A DNA stretch of 64,000 nt, taken from NCBI RefSeq assembly GCF_904066215.1, contig NZ_LR880474.1, positions 3,358,871 to 3,422,870 of the forward strand. Direction: 5' to 3'. Source of the DNA: Microbacterium sp. Nx66. GTDB lineage: Bacteria > Actinomycetota > Actinomycetes > Actinomycetales > Microbacteriaceae. The notes beneath the pieces were generated by a model. The model did not search any database, had not been told where the DNA came from, and saw only the letters and a list, made by a program, of their open reading frames with translations. The position numbers and the translations under genes are program-made. Shown here one piece after another: positions 26,371-37,902 of the stretch; the first letter of the stretch is position 1; every line of letters starts with the position of its first letter.

Positions 26371-26760
26371 TCAGGCCAGGCCGAGGCCCGCCAGCTCGGC
26401 GGGGTCGAGCATCCGCGACCGGATGAGGAACCGCATCCCCGTGGGGCCCTCGACGCTGAACCCGGCGCCGCGTCCCGGCACGACATCGATGGTGAGGTGC
26501 GTGAACTTCCAGTACTCGAACTGCGAGGCCGACATGTAGACCTCGACCGGATCGTCGAGCCCGACGTCGAGGGTGCCGAGGAGCACGTCGCCGGGACCGG
26601 TGAGGAACATCCCCACGGGGTAGCACATGGGGGCGGAGCCGTCGCAGCAGCCGCCGGACTGGTGGAACATGAGCGGCCCGTGCTGCGCGGTGAGTTCGCG
26701 GACGAGCGCGGCGGCGGGGTCGGTCACCGCGACGCGGGCGGGCGTGGTCTGACTGACCAT
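26371..26760 (-). CDS. DUF779 protein associated with aldehyde dehydrogenase
   Basis: The product has 129 residues. The motif SGGCCDGSAPMCYP, with a Cys pair and a third Cys, then VYMSASQFEYWKFTHLTIDVVPGRG, identifies DUF779. Family members usually lie directly after an ExaC/ThcA-type aldehyde dehydrogenase, as here (71 bases after it). The cysteines could bind metal; the role is unproven, though a helper or quality-control function for the dehydrogenase is plausible. Confidence 0.9.
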   Translation of the reverse strand: MVSQTTPARVAVTDPAAALVRELTAQHGPLMFHQSGGCCDGSAPMCYPVGMFLTGPGDVLLGTLDVGLDDPVEVYMSASQFEYWKFTHLTIDVVPGRGAGFSVEGPTGMRFLIRSRMLDPAELAGLGLA

Positions 26761-26830
26761 GGGACTCCTTCCGGAATGCCGAGTGCCGGACGGCGCGGCG
26801 AGCGCCGCCCGTCACCCGGGCTCGGGCGGA

Positions 26831-28381
<1,551 letters not shown>

Positions 28382-28492
28382 GGGGTCTCCTTCGACGGGG
28401 GCGCCGCGGCGTCGATGCCGCGGTGTTCCCTCGACGCTAGGCCGCTCCCCGTTGCACTCCCGATGCGCAACGTTGCAGCCGGTTGCGCCCCG

Positions 28493-28551
28493 TTCGAATC
28501 GCTCACCTGGCTACATCCGCGGCCGAAATGGCACCAATCGGGCGATTCGAA
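28493..28551. repeat. 59-bp quasi-palindromic repeat, copy 2
   Basis: It begins TTCGAATCGC and ends GCGATTCGAA, a perfect 10-bp terminal inverted repeat. It matches copy 1 (25438-25496) at 50 of 59 positions in the same orientation. Its last base abuts the stop codon of the GAF regulator gene, and the aldehyde dehydrogenase start is 112 bases further on. Confidence 0.8.
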
Positions 28552-29874
28552 TCAGCCGAGGCGCTCGATCCGCGTCACGAGACCGGCACGACGCGGCGAG
28601 CGCGCCGGCAGCATCTCCAGCGCGAGCCGCAGCACCTCCGCGTCCTCGCTCCCCTCGGGGGTGTCCGCATAGGCGAGCAGCACGTCCAGACTCGCCCCCG
28701 ACAGCATCACCTCCCGCAGCGCCGCACGGACCGAATCGCGGAACTCCTCGACGCCGGGCGAAGTCGAATCCGGCAGCACCGGCCCCCGGTAGGCCGTCAG
28801 CGCGACCCGGTGGGCGCCGCGATCAAGGAGGGACAGCACGTCCTGAGCATCGGTCTCCAGCGGCACCGGAAGGCGATACGGGCGGGACTCCGGCACGAGA
28901 TCCGGGGCCGCCCGCTCCAGGACCTTGCGCAGGCGCACCATCTCCGGCCGCAGGGTGTCCGGCGAGACCCCGGGACCGTAGACGAGCTCCGCGAGCCGGT
29001 CGGCGGAGAGGCCCTGGCGGTGCACGGCCAGCATCAGGAGGATGGCCGCGTGCCGGGCGCTGAGCTCGGTGACGGCCTCCTCGTGTGCCGACGCGGTCTC
29101 CAACCGGGCACGGTCGCGTCCGAGCACCTGCAGTCGCGCGCGAGCGAGGGGTTCCGGCGGGGTCCTGCCCGGCAGGCGTCGAGCCGGAGGCTCCGCTCGT
29201 CGCTGCAGCCGCGCCACGAGGAGCTCGGACTCGACCGCCCGCGCCGTCGCGTCGACGAGCAGTCGCGCCTGCGGGGTCACCACTTCGGGTCCGCCGGTGA
29301 TGTCGATCACGCCGAGGACCCGCTGCGTCTCCGGGTCGCGCACGGGCGCCGCACTGCACGACCACGGGTGCACCAGGCGGTTGTAGTGCTCGGCCCCACG
29401 GATCTGCACCGACCGCTCCAGGGCGAGCGCCGTGCCCGGGGCGCTCGTGCCGACGGCGTCCTCCGCCCAGTTCGCGCCGGCGACGAACCCCATGCCCTCG
29501 GTGAGGGACCGGAGCTGCGCATCGCCCTCGATCCACAGCAGGCGCCCTGCCTGATCTCCGACGGCGATCACGACCCCCGAGTCCTCGGAGTCGCCGGGAA
29601 GCAGCAGCGCGCGGATCATCTCCATCGCGGAGGCGAGCGGGTGAGTCAGACGATAGGCGTCGAGCTCGTCCTCGAACAGGTCGAGCGGTGGCAGCGCCTC
29701 CGGACCGACACGGCGGTGCCAGGACCGCTCCCACGACTCCCGCACGAGTGGCCGCACCTCGCGGAGGCGGTGGTCGTCGAGATTGCCGGCGATGAGCTCC
29801 TCGTGCGCACGCTCGACGAGGAGGCGAGACGCCGTCGGCGACGCCTCCCGCGGATCGTGCCACGTCGCAGACAC
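28552..29874 (-). CDS. GAF-domain transcriptional regulator of the aldehyde dehydrogenase locus
   Basis: The product has 440 residues. The N-terminus (SRLLVERAHEELI, RESWERSW) and the GAF region (about 90-225, with GANWAEDAVGTSAPGTALA and HPWSCSAAPVRDPETQRVLG) resemble the sensor half of AcoR-type activators. There is no AAA+ domain. Instead a winged-helix region follows at about 300-350 (LAELVYGPGVSPDTLRPEMV), as in actinobacterial GAF regulators. It probably senses an aldehyde or ketone and activates the downstream dehydrogenase; this is inference from order. Confidence 0.82.
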   Translation of the reverse strand: MSATWHDPREASPTASRLLVERAHEELIAGNLDDHRLREVRPLVRESWERSWHRRVGPEALPPLDLFEDELDAYRLTHPLASAMEMIRALLLPGDSEDSGVVIAVGDQAGRLLWIEGDAQLRSLTEGMGFVAGANWAEDAVGTSAPGTALALERSVQIRGAEHYNRLVHPWSCSAAPVRDPETQRVLGVIDITGGPEVVTPQARLLVDATARAVESELLVARLQRRAEPPARRLPGRTPPEPLARARLQVLGRDRARLETASAHEEAVTELSARHAAILLMLAVHRQGLSADRLAELVYGPGVSPDTLRPEMVRLRKVLERAAPDLVPESRPYRLPVPLETDAQDVLSLLDRGAHRVALTAYRGPVLPDSTSPGVEEFRDSVRAALREVMLSGASLDVLLAYADTPEGSEDAEVLRLALEMLPARSPRRAGLVTRIERLG

Positions 29875-29956
29875 GCGTTCTCCGTTTCTGGAGTCGAGAG
29901 CGTGCCCTCAGTGTACGAGCAGGATCGACCGGGCGGAACAGCGGCCGCGGCAGTGG

Positions 29957-30523
29957 TCAGGGCAACAGCCCGGCCACGAGATCGTCGATCACCTCGTCGG
30001 TCGAGGTCTCCGGGTCGATCGGCGTGGTGAGCCGGTCGAGCAGCAGACCGTCGATCGCGTAGTGGAACAGGGCGATCTCGCGCCGCCCTCCCGGGAGGCC
30101 CGCGGCGACGTTGAAGGCGACGTCCGCGTCGAAGCCGGCCCGCTGCCAGGCGCCGAGCACGGCGGCGAGCTCGGGACGACGGGCGCTCTCGAGCCGCAGG
30201 GCGAACAGTGCGAGGGTGACGTCGCGGTCGGCCGTGAGGCGACGCACGATATCCCGGATGTAGTCGGCGAACAGCTGGCGGCTCGGCGCGATCGCCGCGC
30301 GATGCTCCAAGTCCTCGGGCGTCGGAGCCAGACGTTCCCCGATGCGGTCGACGAGACCCTCGATCAGCGCGCCCCTGCTGCGGAAATAGTTCGAGGTCGT
30401 CCCCGCGGGGACCTGCGCCTCGGCGTCGACCGCTCGATGCGTGAGCCCCCGCGAACCTTCGCGGGCGAGCACGGCCAGCCCGGCGTCCGCGAGCTGGCGT
30501 CGACGCGGCTCGTTCCTCACCAT
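29957..30523 (-). CDS. TetR-family regulator
   Basis: The product has 188 residues. The helix-turn-helix is LAREGSRGLTHRAVDAEAQV and PAGTTSNYFRSRGALIEGL. The C-terminal half looks like a TetR_C ligand domain. It is divergent from the dihydrofolate-reductase-like gene with 70 bases between, and that gap holds a strong palindrome, so it most likely represses both genes. Confidence 0.9.
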   Translation of the reverse strand: MVRNEPRRRQLADAGLAVLAREGSRGLTHRAVDAEAQVPAGTTSNYFRSRGALIEGLVDRIGERLAPTPEDLEHRAAIAPSRQLFADYIRDIVRRLTADRDVTLALFALRLESARRPELAAVLGAWQRAGFDADVAFNVAAGLPGGRREIALFHYAIDGLLLDRLTTPIDPETSTDEVIDDLVAGLLP

Positions 30524-30539
30524 GCCGCCACCCTAGCGC

Positions 30540-30585
30540 AATCACTACGACTGTTGTACTCTCAACCGCAACAGATGTAGTGATT
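30540..30585. promoter_or_regulatory. Long palindromic operator in the TetR / DHFR-like divergent promoter
   Basis: Two 17-base arms are inverted: AATCACTACGACTGTTG on the left and CAACAGATGTAGTGATT on the right, differing at only two positions, with a 12-base spacer. It fits two half-sites for the adjacent TetR protein. A possible promoter for the plus gene (TTGTAC at 30554, 18 bases, TAGTGA at 30578) lies inside it, so binding would block transcription. Confidence 0.7.
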
Positions 30586-30593
30586 GGAGAATC

Positions 30594-31163
30594 ATGCGAG
30601 ACCTCGTGTACTACGTCGCGGTGACCCTGGACGGATTCATCGCCGGTCCGAATGGGGAGTTCGACGCCTTCCTCGTCGAAGGCGATCACATGGACGGCAT
30701 CAACGCGCGCTTCGCCGACACCCTGCCGACCGTGGCCGCCGAAGCCCTCGGCATCCCGCAGCGCAACGACGTGTTCGACACGGTGCTGATGGGCGGGAAC
30801 ACCTACGAGGTGGGCGGGCTCCCCAGTCCCTACCGGCACCTGCGGCAGATCGTCTTCAGCCGCACCCGCACAGCCGAGGCCGAGAACCTCGAGGTGACGG
30901 CGGAGGATCCGGTGGAGGTCGTGCGGCGGCTGAAGCAGGAGGAGGGCGGCGCGATCTGGCTGTGCGGCGGCGGGGCCCTCGCGGCGACGTTGGCCGACGA
31001 GATCGACCGGCTCGTCCTGAAGCGGCAGCCGTTGCTCTTCGGCTCGGGAATCCCCCTCTTCGGCGACCGCCCGTACCGCCCGGAGCGGTTCGATGCGGTG
31101 GAGACGACTCCCTATGAATCGGGCGTCGTGGTGACCGAGTACGTGCGTCGGCGCAGGGAGTGA
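30594..31163 (+). CDS. Dihydrofolate reductase-like (RibD C-terminal family) protein
   Basis: The product has 189 residues. It starts MRDLVYYVAVTLDGFIAGPNGEF, the classic opening of the RibD_C/DHFR-like family, and has DTVLMGGNTYEVGG and GGAIWLCGGGALAATL, which shape a nucleotide pocket. Such proteins are NADPH-dependent reductases; the substrate is unknown and true folate reduction is doubtful. It is probably repressed by the divergent TetR protein. Confidence 0.9.
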   Translation: MRDLVYYVAVTLDGFIAGPNGEFDAFLVEGDHMDGINARFADTLPTVAAEALGIPQRNDVFDTVLMGGNTYEVGGLPSPYRHLRQIVFSRTRTAEAENLEVTAEDPVEVVRRLKQEEGGAIWLCGGGALAATLADEIDRLVLKRQPLLFGSGIPLFGDRPYRPERFDAVETTPYESGVVVTEYVRRRRE

Positions 31164-31268
31164 TCCCGCCGTCATCGGGTGCCTAGCCGGTCGAGGCCCG
31201 GATGGCAATACCGTTCTCGAATCCGTTCCCGGTTCCTATCGTGGTCCCATCACGAGTCAGGAGGCGCC

Positions 31269-31553
31269 ATGAACGTCCACACCCCCACCAGCACTGGCTC
31301 CTCGCAGCGCGCCGACGCGGCCCACCCCGCCGCGACCGAGCCGGCCTGCGAGCGGATCGACTTCGACCGGTACGTCGTCGCGCACGACGCTCCCGTCGGA
31401 TACATCGAGGTCGTGCCGCCGCTCTACGTCTGCTACCTCGGACACCCGTATCCTCGGGCTGTGGAGATCGCTCAGGTGTACGACTACGACCATGCCGTCA
31501 GCATCGTCAGTGCCATGGCCGCGGGTTCGCGCGACCACGCCCTCGCCGGATGA
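31269..31553 (+). CDS. Small unknown protein leading the glgX-treY-treZ operon
   Basis: The product has 94 residues. The first ~33 are rich in Thr, Ser and Ala and probably disordered; the rest forms a compact domain with FDRYVVAHDAPVGYIEVVPP, LYVCYLGHPYPRAVEIAQ and YDYDHAVSIVSAM. I recognise no family. The ATG at 31269 follows AGGAGG. Its stop overlaps the glgX start (ATGA), so it is made together with glgX, which suggests a link to glycogen or trehalose metabolism. Confidence 0.75.
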   Translation: MNVHTPTSTGSSQRADAAHPAATEPACERIDFDRYVVAHDAPVGYIEVVPPLYVCYLGHPYPRAVEIAQVYDYDHAVSIVSAMAAGSRDHALAG

Positions 31554-33730
31554 GCGGCGAGGTCTGGCCCGGGTCCGCGTACCCGCTGGGGGCCACCTTC
31601 GACGGTCAGGGCACCAACTTCGCGCTCTTCAGCGAGGGCGCGGAGCGCGTGGAACTCTGCCTCTTCGACGCGGACGGCACGGAGACACGAGTGCCGCTCA
31701 CCGAGGTCGACGCGTTCGTCTGGCACGGCTACCTGCCCACGGTGCAGCCGGGGCAACGCTATGGCTACCGTGTGCACGGTCCGTACGATCCCGCGCAGGG
31801 ACAGCGCTTCAACCCGAACAAGCTGCTCCTCGACCCCTACGCGAAGGCCGTCGCCGGTGAGGTCGACTGGGGCCAGTCCCTCTTCGGCTACGACTTCGGC
31901 GACCCCGACTCCCGCAACGACGACGACTCCGCGACCGCGATGGCGAAGGGCGTGGTCGTCAGCCCGTTCTTCGAGTGGGGCGGCGACCGTCCGCTGAAGA
32001 CCCCGTACGCGGAGACGGTCATCTACGAGGCCCACGTCAAGGGGCTCACCCAGCGGCACCCCGAGGTCCCGGAGGAGCTGCGCGGCACCTACGCCGGCAT
32101 CGCGCATCCGGCAGTCATCGAGCATCTCCAGCGCCTCGGCGTCACGGCCCTGGAGCTGATGCCGGTGCATCAATTCGTCAACGACTCGGTGCTGCAGGAC
32201 AAGGGCCTGTCGAACTACTGGGGCTACAACACCCTCGGATTCTTCGCACCGCACAACGCCTATGCCGCCGGCGGCCAGGACGGCCAGCAGGTGCAGGAGT
32301 TCCGCGCCATGGTGCGCGCGCTCCACGAGGCCGGCATCGAAGTCATCCTCGACGTCGTCTACAACCACACCGCTGAGGGCAACCACCTCGGGCCGACGCT
32401 CTCCATGCGCGGGATCGACAACGAGGCGTACTACCGGCTCGAAGAGGACAAGCGGTACTACACGGACTACACCGGCACGGGCAACAGCCTGAACGCGGGC
32501 AACCCGCACGCGCTCCAGTTGCTCATGGACTCGCTGCGCTACTGGGTGACCGAGATGCACGTCGACGGTTTCCGCTTCGACCTCGCGGCGACCCTCGCCC
32601 GCGAGTTCTACGACGTCGACCGCCTCGCAGCCTTCTTCGAGCTCGTGCAGCAGGATCCGATCGTCTCGCAGGTGAAGCTCATCGCCGAGCCGTGGGATAT
32701 CGGCCCCGGCGGCTATCAGGTCGGGAACTTCCCGCCGCAGTGGACGGAGTGGAACGGCAAGTACCGCGACACCGTGCGCGACTTCTGGCGCGGCGAGCCC
32801 CAGGCGCTCGGCGAGTTCGCCTCCCGCCTCACCGGCTCCGCCGACCTGTACGAGCACTCCGGCCGGCGCCCGGTCGCGTCCATCAACTTCGTCACCGCCC
32901 ACGACGGCTTCACGCTGCGGGACCTGGTGTCGTACAACGAGAAGCACAACGAGGACAACGGCGAGGACAACAACGACGGCGAATCCCACAACCGCTCCGA
33001 CAACATGGGCGCGGAAGGACCGACCGACGACATCGACATCAACCGGCGCCGTGCGCGTCAGCAGCGGAACTTCCTGGCGACCCTGCTGCTCTCGCAGGGC
33101 GTGCCGATGATCTCCCACGGCGACGAACTCGGCCGCACGCAGCACGGCAACAACAACGGCTACGCGCAGGACAACGAGCTCACGTGGATCGACTGGGAGG
33201 CGGCCGACCTGCCGCTCGTGGAGTTCACGGCGGCGGTCGCTCGGCTCCGGCACGAGCACCCGACCTTCCGCCGCAGCCGCTTCTTCGACGGACGCCCGGT
33301 CGCAGACGAGGACGAGGACGGCGAGCGCATCCCCGACGTCGTGTGGCTGCGCCCGGACGGTGCCCGCATGACGCCGGAGGACTGGGACTCGGGCTTCGGA
33401 CGCTCCGTGGGCATGTTCCTGAACGGCCGCGGCATCCGCGAGAACGACCGCCGCGGACGTCCCGTGGAGGACGTGAACTTCCTCGTCTACTTCAACAGCG
33501 GCGACGAGCCCGTCGACCTCGCCCTGCCGGACGACCGGCACGGCGCGGAATGGCTCGTCTCCGTGGACACCGCCGGCGAACTCGGTGACCGGAAGCTCCG
33601 GGCGCGGGACAGCGTGCCGCTCGAGGGCAAGGCCATGCTCGTGCTGCAGGAACTCGACGGCGACCCCGTCGACACGGATGACTCCGTCGATGCCTCGCTC
33701 CGCGCGCAGAGCGAGCAGGCTGCGTCATGA
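31550..33730 (+). CDS. glgX: Glycogen debranching enzyme GlgX (isoamylase type)
   Basis: The product has 726 residues, a GH13 enzyme. An N-terminal CBM48-like domain (AYPLGATFDGQGTNFALFSE) precedes the barrel. Catalytic blocks are DVVYNHTAEGNHLGPT, GFRFDLAATLA (nucleophile Asp), IAEPWDIGPGGYQ (acid Glu) and FVTAHDGFTLRD. It cleaves alpha-1,6 branches of glycogen or maltodextrin, giving linear chains for TreY. It is second in a four-gene operon whose genes all overlap by four bases. Confidence 0.96.
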   Translation: MSGEVWPGSAYPLGATFDGQGTNFALFSEGAERVELCLFDADGTETRVPLTEVDAFVWHGYLPTVQPGQRYGYRVHGPYDPAQGQRFNPNKLLLDPYAKAVAGEVDWGQSLFGYDFGDPDSRNDDDSATAMAKGVVVSPFFEWGGDRPLKTPYAETVIYEAHVKGLTQRHPEVPEELRGTYAGIAHPAVIEHLQRLGVTALELMPVHQFVNDSVLQDKGLSNYWGYNTLGFFAPHNAYAAGGQDGQQVQEFRAMVRALHEAGIEVILDVVYNHTAEGNHLGPTLSMRGIDNEAYYRLEEDKRYYTDYTGTGNSLNAGNPHALQLLMDSLRYWVTEMHVDGFRFDLAATLAREFYDVDRLAAFFELVQQDPIVSQVKLIAEPWDIGPGGYQVGNFPPQWTEWNGKYRDTVRDFWRGEPQALGEFASRLTGSADLYEHSGRRPVASINFVTAHDGFTLRDLVSYNEKHNEDNGEDNNDGESHNRSDNMGAEGPTDDIDINRRRARQQRNFLATLLLSQGVPMISHGDELGRTQHGNNNGYAQDNELTWIDWEAADLPLVEFTAAVARLRHEHPTFRRSRFFDGRPVADEDEDGERIPDVVWLRPDGARMTPEDWDSGFGRSVGMFLNGRGIRENDRRGRPVEDVNFLVYFNSGDEPVDLALPDDRHGAEWLVSVDTAGELGDRKLRARDSVPLEGKAMLVLQELDGDPVDTDDSVDASLRAQSEQAAS

Positions 33731-36075
33731 CCGACAGACCGGTCTCGACGTATCGCCTGCAGATCAGCGAGGACTTCCCCCTGGACGCGGCCGCGGAGGT
33801 GACCGGATACGTCGCCGAGCTCGGCGCCTCGTGGGCCTACCTGTCACCGTTGCTGGCGGCGACCCGCGGCTCGAACCACGGCTACGACGTCGTGGACCAC
33901 GGCCGCATCGATCCCGACCGCGGCGGCGCGGAGGGGCTCGTCCGCTTCGCGGCGGCCTCACGGGCTGCAGGCCTCGGCATCCTCGTCGACATCGTGCCCA
34001 ACCACGTGGGGGTGGCCGTGCCGCGGCAGAACCCGTGGTGGTGGGAGGTGCTGCGGCTGGGCCGGAAGACCCGTCATGCGGCGGCGTTCGACATCGACTG
34101 GGCAGCGGGCGGCGGGCGTCTCCTGCTGCCGCTGCTGGGCGCGAGCCCGAACGAGGTCGTCGCGAACGGCGAGCTCGTGGTCGACACCACGCCGGCCGCC
34201 GACGCGCCGGACGGCGTTCTGCGCTACTTCGAGCATGAGCTGCCCCTCGCCCCCGGGACCGCGGCACTGGCGGACGATCTCCCGGCGCTCCTGGGCGCCC
34301 AGAACTACGAGCTGCGGTTCTGGCAGGACCAGAACACCGACCTCACCTACCGCCGGTTCTTCGCCGTCTCCGAACTCGCCGGCATCCGGGTCGAACGGCC
34401 CGAGGTGTTCGCCGAGTCGCACCGGGAGATCCTGCGCTGGATCCGGGAGGGCCTCGCGGACGGTCTGCGGGTGGATCACCCGGACGGCCTCGTCGACCCC
34501 GGCGCGTACCTGGAGCAGCTCGCCGACGCGACCGGACGCGCGTACACGCTCGTCGAGAAGATCCTGGAGCCGGGCGAGGCCCTGCCGGCCTGGTGGCGGA
34601 CCGACGGCACCACCGGATACGACGCGCTGGCCGAGCTCGACCGCCTGTTCGTCGACGCGGAGGGCGTCGCGGCGCTGGACCGGCTGGATGCCAGGCTCCG
34701 CGCGGAGACCGGTCTCCCGGACGCGCTCCCCTGGCACGACCTCATCCACGACACGAAGCGGATGATCGCGGACACCCTCCTGGCCGCCGAGGTGCGCCGA
34801 CTGGTGCGTACGCTCCCCCACGGGATCGTGCACGCCGACGACGCGCTGGCCGAGCTCCTCGCCTGCTTCCCCGTGTATCGCTCCTATCTCCCGGAGGGCC
34901 GCGAACACCTGCGCGCCGCCTTCGCGGAGGCCCGTCGCCGACGCCCCGACCTCGCGACCGCGTTCACAGCGCTGGAGCCGCTGCTGAACGATCCGCGCCT
35001 CGAGGTCGCGCAGCGATTCCCGCAGGTGAGCGGCGCCGTGATGGCGAAGGGTGTGGAGGACACAGCGTTCTACCGGTTCACCCGCCTCGGAACGCTGACC
35101 GAGGTCGGCGCCGACCCGTCCCTCCCCGCGCTGTCGGTCGAGGAGTTCCACGACGCGCAGCGGGCGCGGCTGGCGGCGTGGCCGCACTCGATGACGACGC
35201 TCTCCACGCACGACACGAAGCGCTCGGAGGACGTGCGCGCGCGCCTGTCGGTGCTCTCGGAGATCCCGGAGCGCTGGGCCGAGGTGCTGGCGGAGCTGCG
35301 CGCCGTCGCGACCACCGGACACGGTCCTCTCGACACGCTGATCTGGCAGGCCGCGGTCGGCGCCTGGCCGCTGCCCTCCGAACGGCTACTCGCCTACGCC
35401 ACCAAGGCCGCGCGTGAGGCCGCGGAGGGGACGACCTGGCAGCATCCGGATGCGGAGTTCGAAGAGGGCCTGGCCGCGATCGCCCGGTCCGTCGAGGGAG
35501 AGGCCGCGCCGATCCTCGACCGTTTCGTGGCCGAGATCGTCGATGCGGGGCGCTCCAACTCCCTCTCCGCCAAGCTGCTGCAGCTCACCGGCCCCGGCGT
35601 GCCTGACGTGTACCAGGGCACCGAGCTGTGGGACCTCTCGCTCGTCGACCCCGACAACCGTCGACCCGTCGACTTCGCTCTGCGCGCCCGGATGCTGCGG
35701 GAGCTCGACGCGGACCACGCCCGCGGTGTGGTCCCCCCGATCGACGACTCCGGCGCCGCGAAGCTGCTGGTGACCTCGCGGGCACTGCGACTGCGGCGGG
35801 ACAATCCGGAGCTGTTCCGCTTCTACCGGCCGGCCGTCGTCGAAGGTGAGGCCGCAGACCACGCGATCGCCGTGCACCGCGGCGGCGCAACCGCCGTGGC
35901 CACACGGCTGCCGGTCGCGCTGGCGCGCCGCGGGGGCTGGGGCGACACGGTCATGATGCGCCCCGAGCTGCCGGGGACCGACCTCCTCACCGGCCGGCGG
36001 ATCCCGCCCGGGCCCGTGCGACTGGCGGAACTCCTCGACACCTACCCCGTCGCGCTGATCGAGCTGGCCCGATGA
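33727..36075 (+). CDS. treY: Maltooligosyltrehalose synthase TreY
   Basis: The product has 782 residues, GH13_26. It starts [19 protein letters not shown] and shows [33 protein letters not shown]-like VEKILEPGE, and [17 protein letters not shown]. It turns the reducing-end alpha-1,4 bond of maltooligosaccharide into an alpha,alpha-1,1 bond, so the end becomes a trehalosyl group. It overlaps glgX and treZ by four bases each, consistent with coupled synthesis of the whole route. Confidence 0.96.
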   Translation: MTDRPVSTYRLQISEDFPLDAAAEVTGYVAELGASWAYLSPLLAATRGSNHGYDVVDHGRIDPDRGGAEGLVRFAAASRAAGLGILVDIVPNHVGVAVPRQNPWWWEVLRLGRKTRHAAAFDIDWAAGGGRLLLPLLGASPNEVVANGELVVDTTPAADAPDGVLRYFEHELPLAPGTAALADDLPALLGAQNYELRFWQDQNTDLTYRRFFAVSELAGIRVERPEVFAESHREILRWIREGLADGLRVDHPDGLVDPGAYLEQLADATGRAYTLVEKILEPGEALPAWWRTDGTTGYDALAELDRLFVDAEGVAALDRLDARLRAETGLPDALPWHDLIHDTKRMIADTLLAAEVRRLVRTLPHGIVHADDALAELLACFPVYRSYLPEGREHLRAAFAEARRRRPDLATAFTALEPLLNDPRLEVAQRFPQVSGAVMAKGVEDTAFYRFTRLGTLTEVGADPSLPALSVEEFHDAQRARLAAWPHSMTTLSTHDTKRSEDVRARLSVLSEIPERWAEVLAELRAVATTGHGPLDTLIWQAAVGAWPLPSERLLAYATKAAREAAEGTTWQHPDAEFEEGLAAIARSVEGEAAPILDRFVAEIVDAGRSNSLSAKLLQLTGPGVPDVYQGTELWDLSLVDPDNRRPVDFALRARMLRELDADHARGVVPPIDDSGAAKLLVTSRALRLRRDNPELFRFYRPAVVEGEAADHAIAVHRGGATAVATRLPVALARRGGWGDTVMMRPELPGTDLLTGRRIPPGPVRLAELLDTYPVALIELAR

Positions 36076-37814
36076 TCTCGGTGTGGGCGCCGCGGGCGAC
36101 CCGTGTGCGGGTACGACGCCTCGACGACGCGGGCACCACCGTGGAGGAGCGCGCACTCACGGCGGGGGCAGAGGGGCGCTGGACCACCGACCTCGTCCTC
36201 GCGGACGGTGAGCGCTACGGCTTCGTCCTCGACGACGGCGACGACCTCCGCCCTGACCCTCGCTCGCGGCGGCAGCCGGACGGCGTGCACGGGGCCTCGG
36301 CGGCCTTCGACCCCGCCGCCTTCGCGTGGACCGACGCCTCCTGGACCGGACGGCAGCTCGCGGGCGGGCTGATCTACGAGCTGCACCTCGGCACCTTCAC
36401 ACCGGAGGGCACGCTCGACGCGGCGGTCGGCCGCCTGGCGCATCTCGTCGACCTCGGCGTCACCCATGTCGAGCTGCTGCCCGTCAACGCCTTCAACGGC
36501 GCCTGGAACTGGGGATACGACGGCGTGCTCTGGTACGCGGTGCAGGAGGAGTACGGCGGCCCCGCGGCCTATCAGCGCTTCGTCGACGCCGCCCACGCGC
36601 ACGGGCTCGCCGTCGTGCAGGACGTCGTCTACAACCACCTCGGCCCGAGCGGCAACTACCTCCCGCTCTTCGGTCCGTACCTGCGCGAGGGCGAGAGCAC
36701 CACCTGGGGCGACTCGGTGAACCTCGACGAGGACGCCGTGCGGGAGTACATCCTCGACAACGCCCTGATGTGGCTGCGCGACTTCCACGTCGACGGACTC
36801 CGGCTCGATGCCGTGCACGCCCTCCACGACCGGCGGCCGGTGCACCTGCTGCGGGAGCTCTCCGAACGGGTGGATGCGCTGTCCGCGCAGCAGAACCGAC
36901 CGCTGACGCTCATCGCCGAGTCCGATCTCAACGACCCGACGCTCATCCTGCCGCGGGAGGCCGGGGGCTACGGGCTCACGGCGCAGTGGTCCGACGACTG
37001 GCACCACGCCGTGCACGTCGCGCTCACCGGAGAGACCGCCGGGTACTACGCCGACTTCGCCGCAGACGACGCGGTGGCCAAGGTGACGGAGGGCGGCTTC
37101 TTCCACGACGGCTCCTTCTCGTCCTTCCGCGACCGTCCGCACGGGTCCTCGATCCCGGCCGAGGTGCCGAGCTGGCGGCTGGTGACCTTCGCGCAGGACC
37201 ACGATCAGATCGGCAACCGCGCCGCCGGGGATCGGCTCTCTGCCACGCTCTCCCCCGACCGGCTCGCGGTGGCCGCCGTGCTCACCCTGACGGCGCCGGG
37301 TACCCCGATGCTCTTCATGGGCGAGGAGTGGGGGGCGACGACCCCGTGGCAGTTCTTCACCTCCCACCCCGAACCCGAGCTCGGCCGCGCGGTCGCCGAG
37401 GGCCGCACGGCGGAGTTCGCCCGCATGGGATGGGATCCGGATGCGGTGCCCGACCCGCAGGACCCCGAGACCTTCCACCGCTCGCACCTCGACTGGGCGG
37501 AGGCCGAGGCCCCGGAGCACTCCCGGCTCCTGACGCTGTACCGCGACCTGGCACGACTGCGGCGAGCGCGACCGGAGCTCACCGACCCGGACTCCGCGCA
37601 CACGACGGTCGAGGTCCGGGAGACGGACGGCCGCCCCGAGCACCGTGTCTACCGCATCGACCGAGGAGGAGTGTCGGTGCTCGTGAACCTCTCCCCCACC
37701 CCCGCGACGTTCAGTGTCCCCGCCACGTCCGAGATCCTCCTCGCCACCGCCGCCCTGACGCGCTCCTCCACGTCCCTGACACTCCCTCCGGACGCCGCCG
37801 CCATCGTCAACTGA
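36072..37814 (+). CDS. treZ: Maltooligosyltrehalose trehalohydrolase TreZ
   Basis: The product has 580 residues. The N-terminal CBM48-like part begins [18 protein letters not shown]. The barrel contains [30 protein letters not shown] (nucleophile), [12 protein letters not shown] (acid) and [18 protein letters not shown]. It releases free trehalose from TreY's product. It is the last gene of the operon; a hairpin follows at 37840. The trehalose produced may serve as a stress protectant or as a glycolipid precursor. Confidence 0.96.
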   Translation: MISVWAPRATRVRVRRLDDAGTTVEERALTAGAEGRWTTDLVLADGERYGFVLDDGDDLRPDPRSRRQPDGVHGASAAFDPAAFAWTDASWTGRQLAGGLIYELHLGTFTPEGTLDAAVGRLAHLVDLGVTHVELLPVNAFNGAWNWGYDGVLWYAVQEEYGGPAAYQRFVDAAHAHGLAVVQDVVYNHLGPSGNYLPLFGPYLREGESTTWGDSVNLDEDAVREYILDNALMWLRDFHVDGLRLDAVHALHDRRPVHLLRELSERVDALSAQQNRPLTLIAESDLNDPTLILPREAGGYGLTAQWSDDWHHAVHVALTGETAGYYADFAADDAVAKVTEGGFFHDGSFSSFRDRPHGSSIPAEVPSWRLVTFAQDHDQIGNRAAGDRLSATLSPDRLAVAAVLTLTAPGTPMLFMGEEWGATTPWQFFTSHPEPELGRAVAEGRTAEFARMGWDPDAVPDPQDPETFHRSHLDWAEAEAPEHSRLLTLYRDLARLRRARPELTDPDSAHTTVEVRETDGRPEHRVYRIDRGGVSVLVNLSPTPATFSVPATSEILLATAALTRSSTSLTLPPDAAAIVN

Positions 37815-37839
37815 GGTCGACCCACCCCTCTCCGGTCCT

Positions 37840-37873
37840 CCCGGCCCCCTGCGTGCGGCCGTAAGGGGCCGGG
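37840..37873. terminator. Hairpin between convergent treZ and cca
   Basis: CCCGGCCCC pairs with GGGGCCGGG (9 bp) around a 16-base loop. It lies 26 bases after treZ and 30 bases before the end of cca, so it can serve both. No T-run follows. Confidence 0.5.
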
Positions 37874-37902
37874 ACGCACGGAACGGGGTGGGCCGGCAGG
37901 AG

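Noticed and set aside
28493..28510. TTCGAATC resembling a tRNA T-loop
   Set aside because: It is part of the 59-bp palindrome; no acceptor, D or anticodon arms can be built around it.
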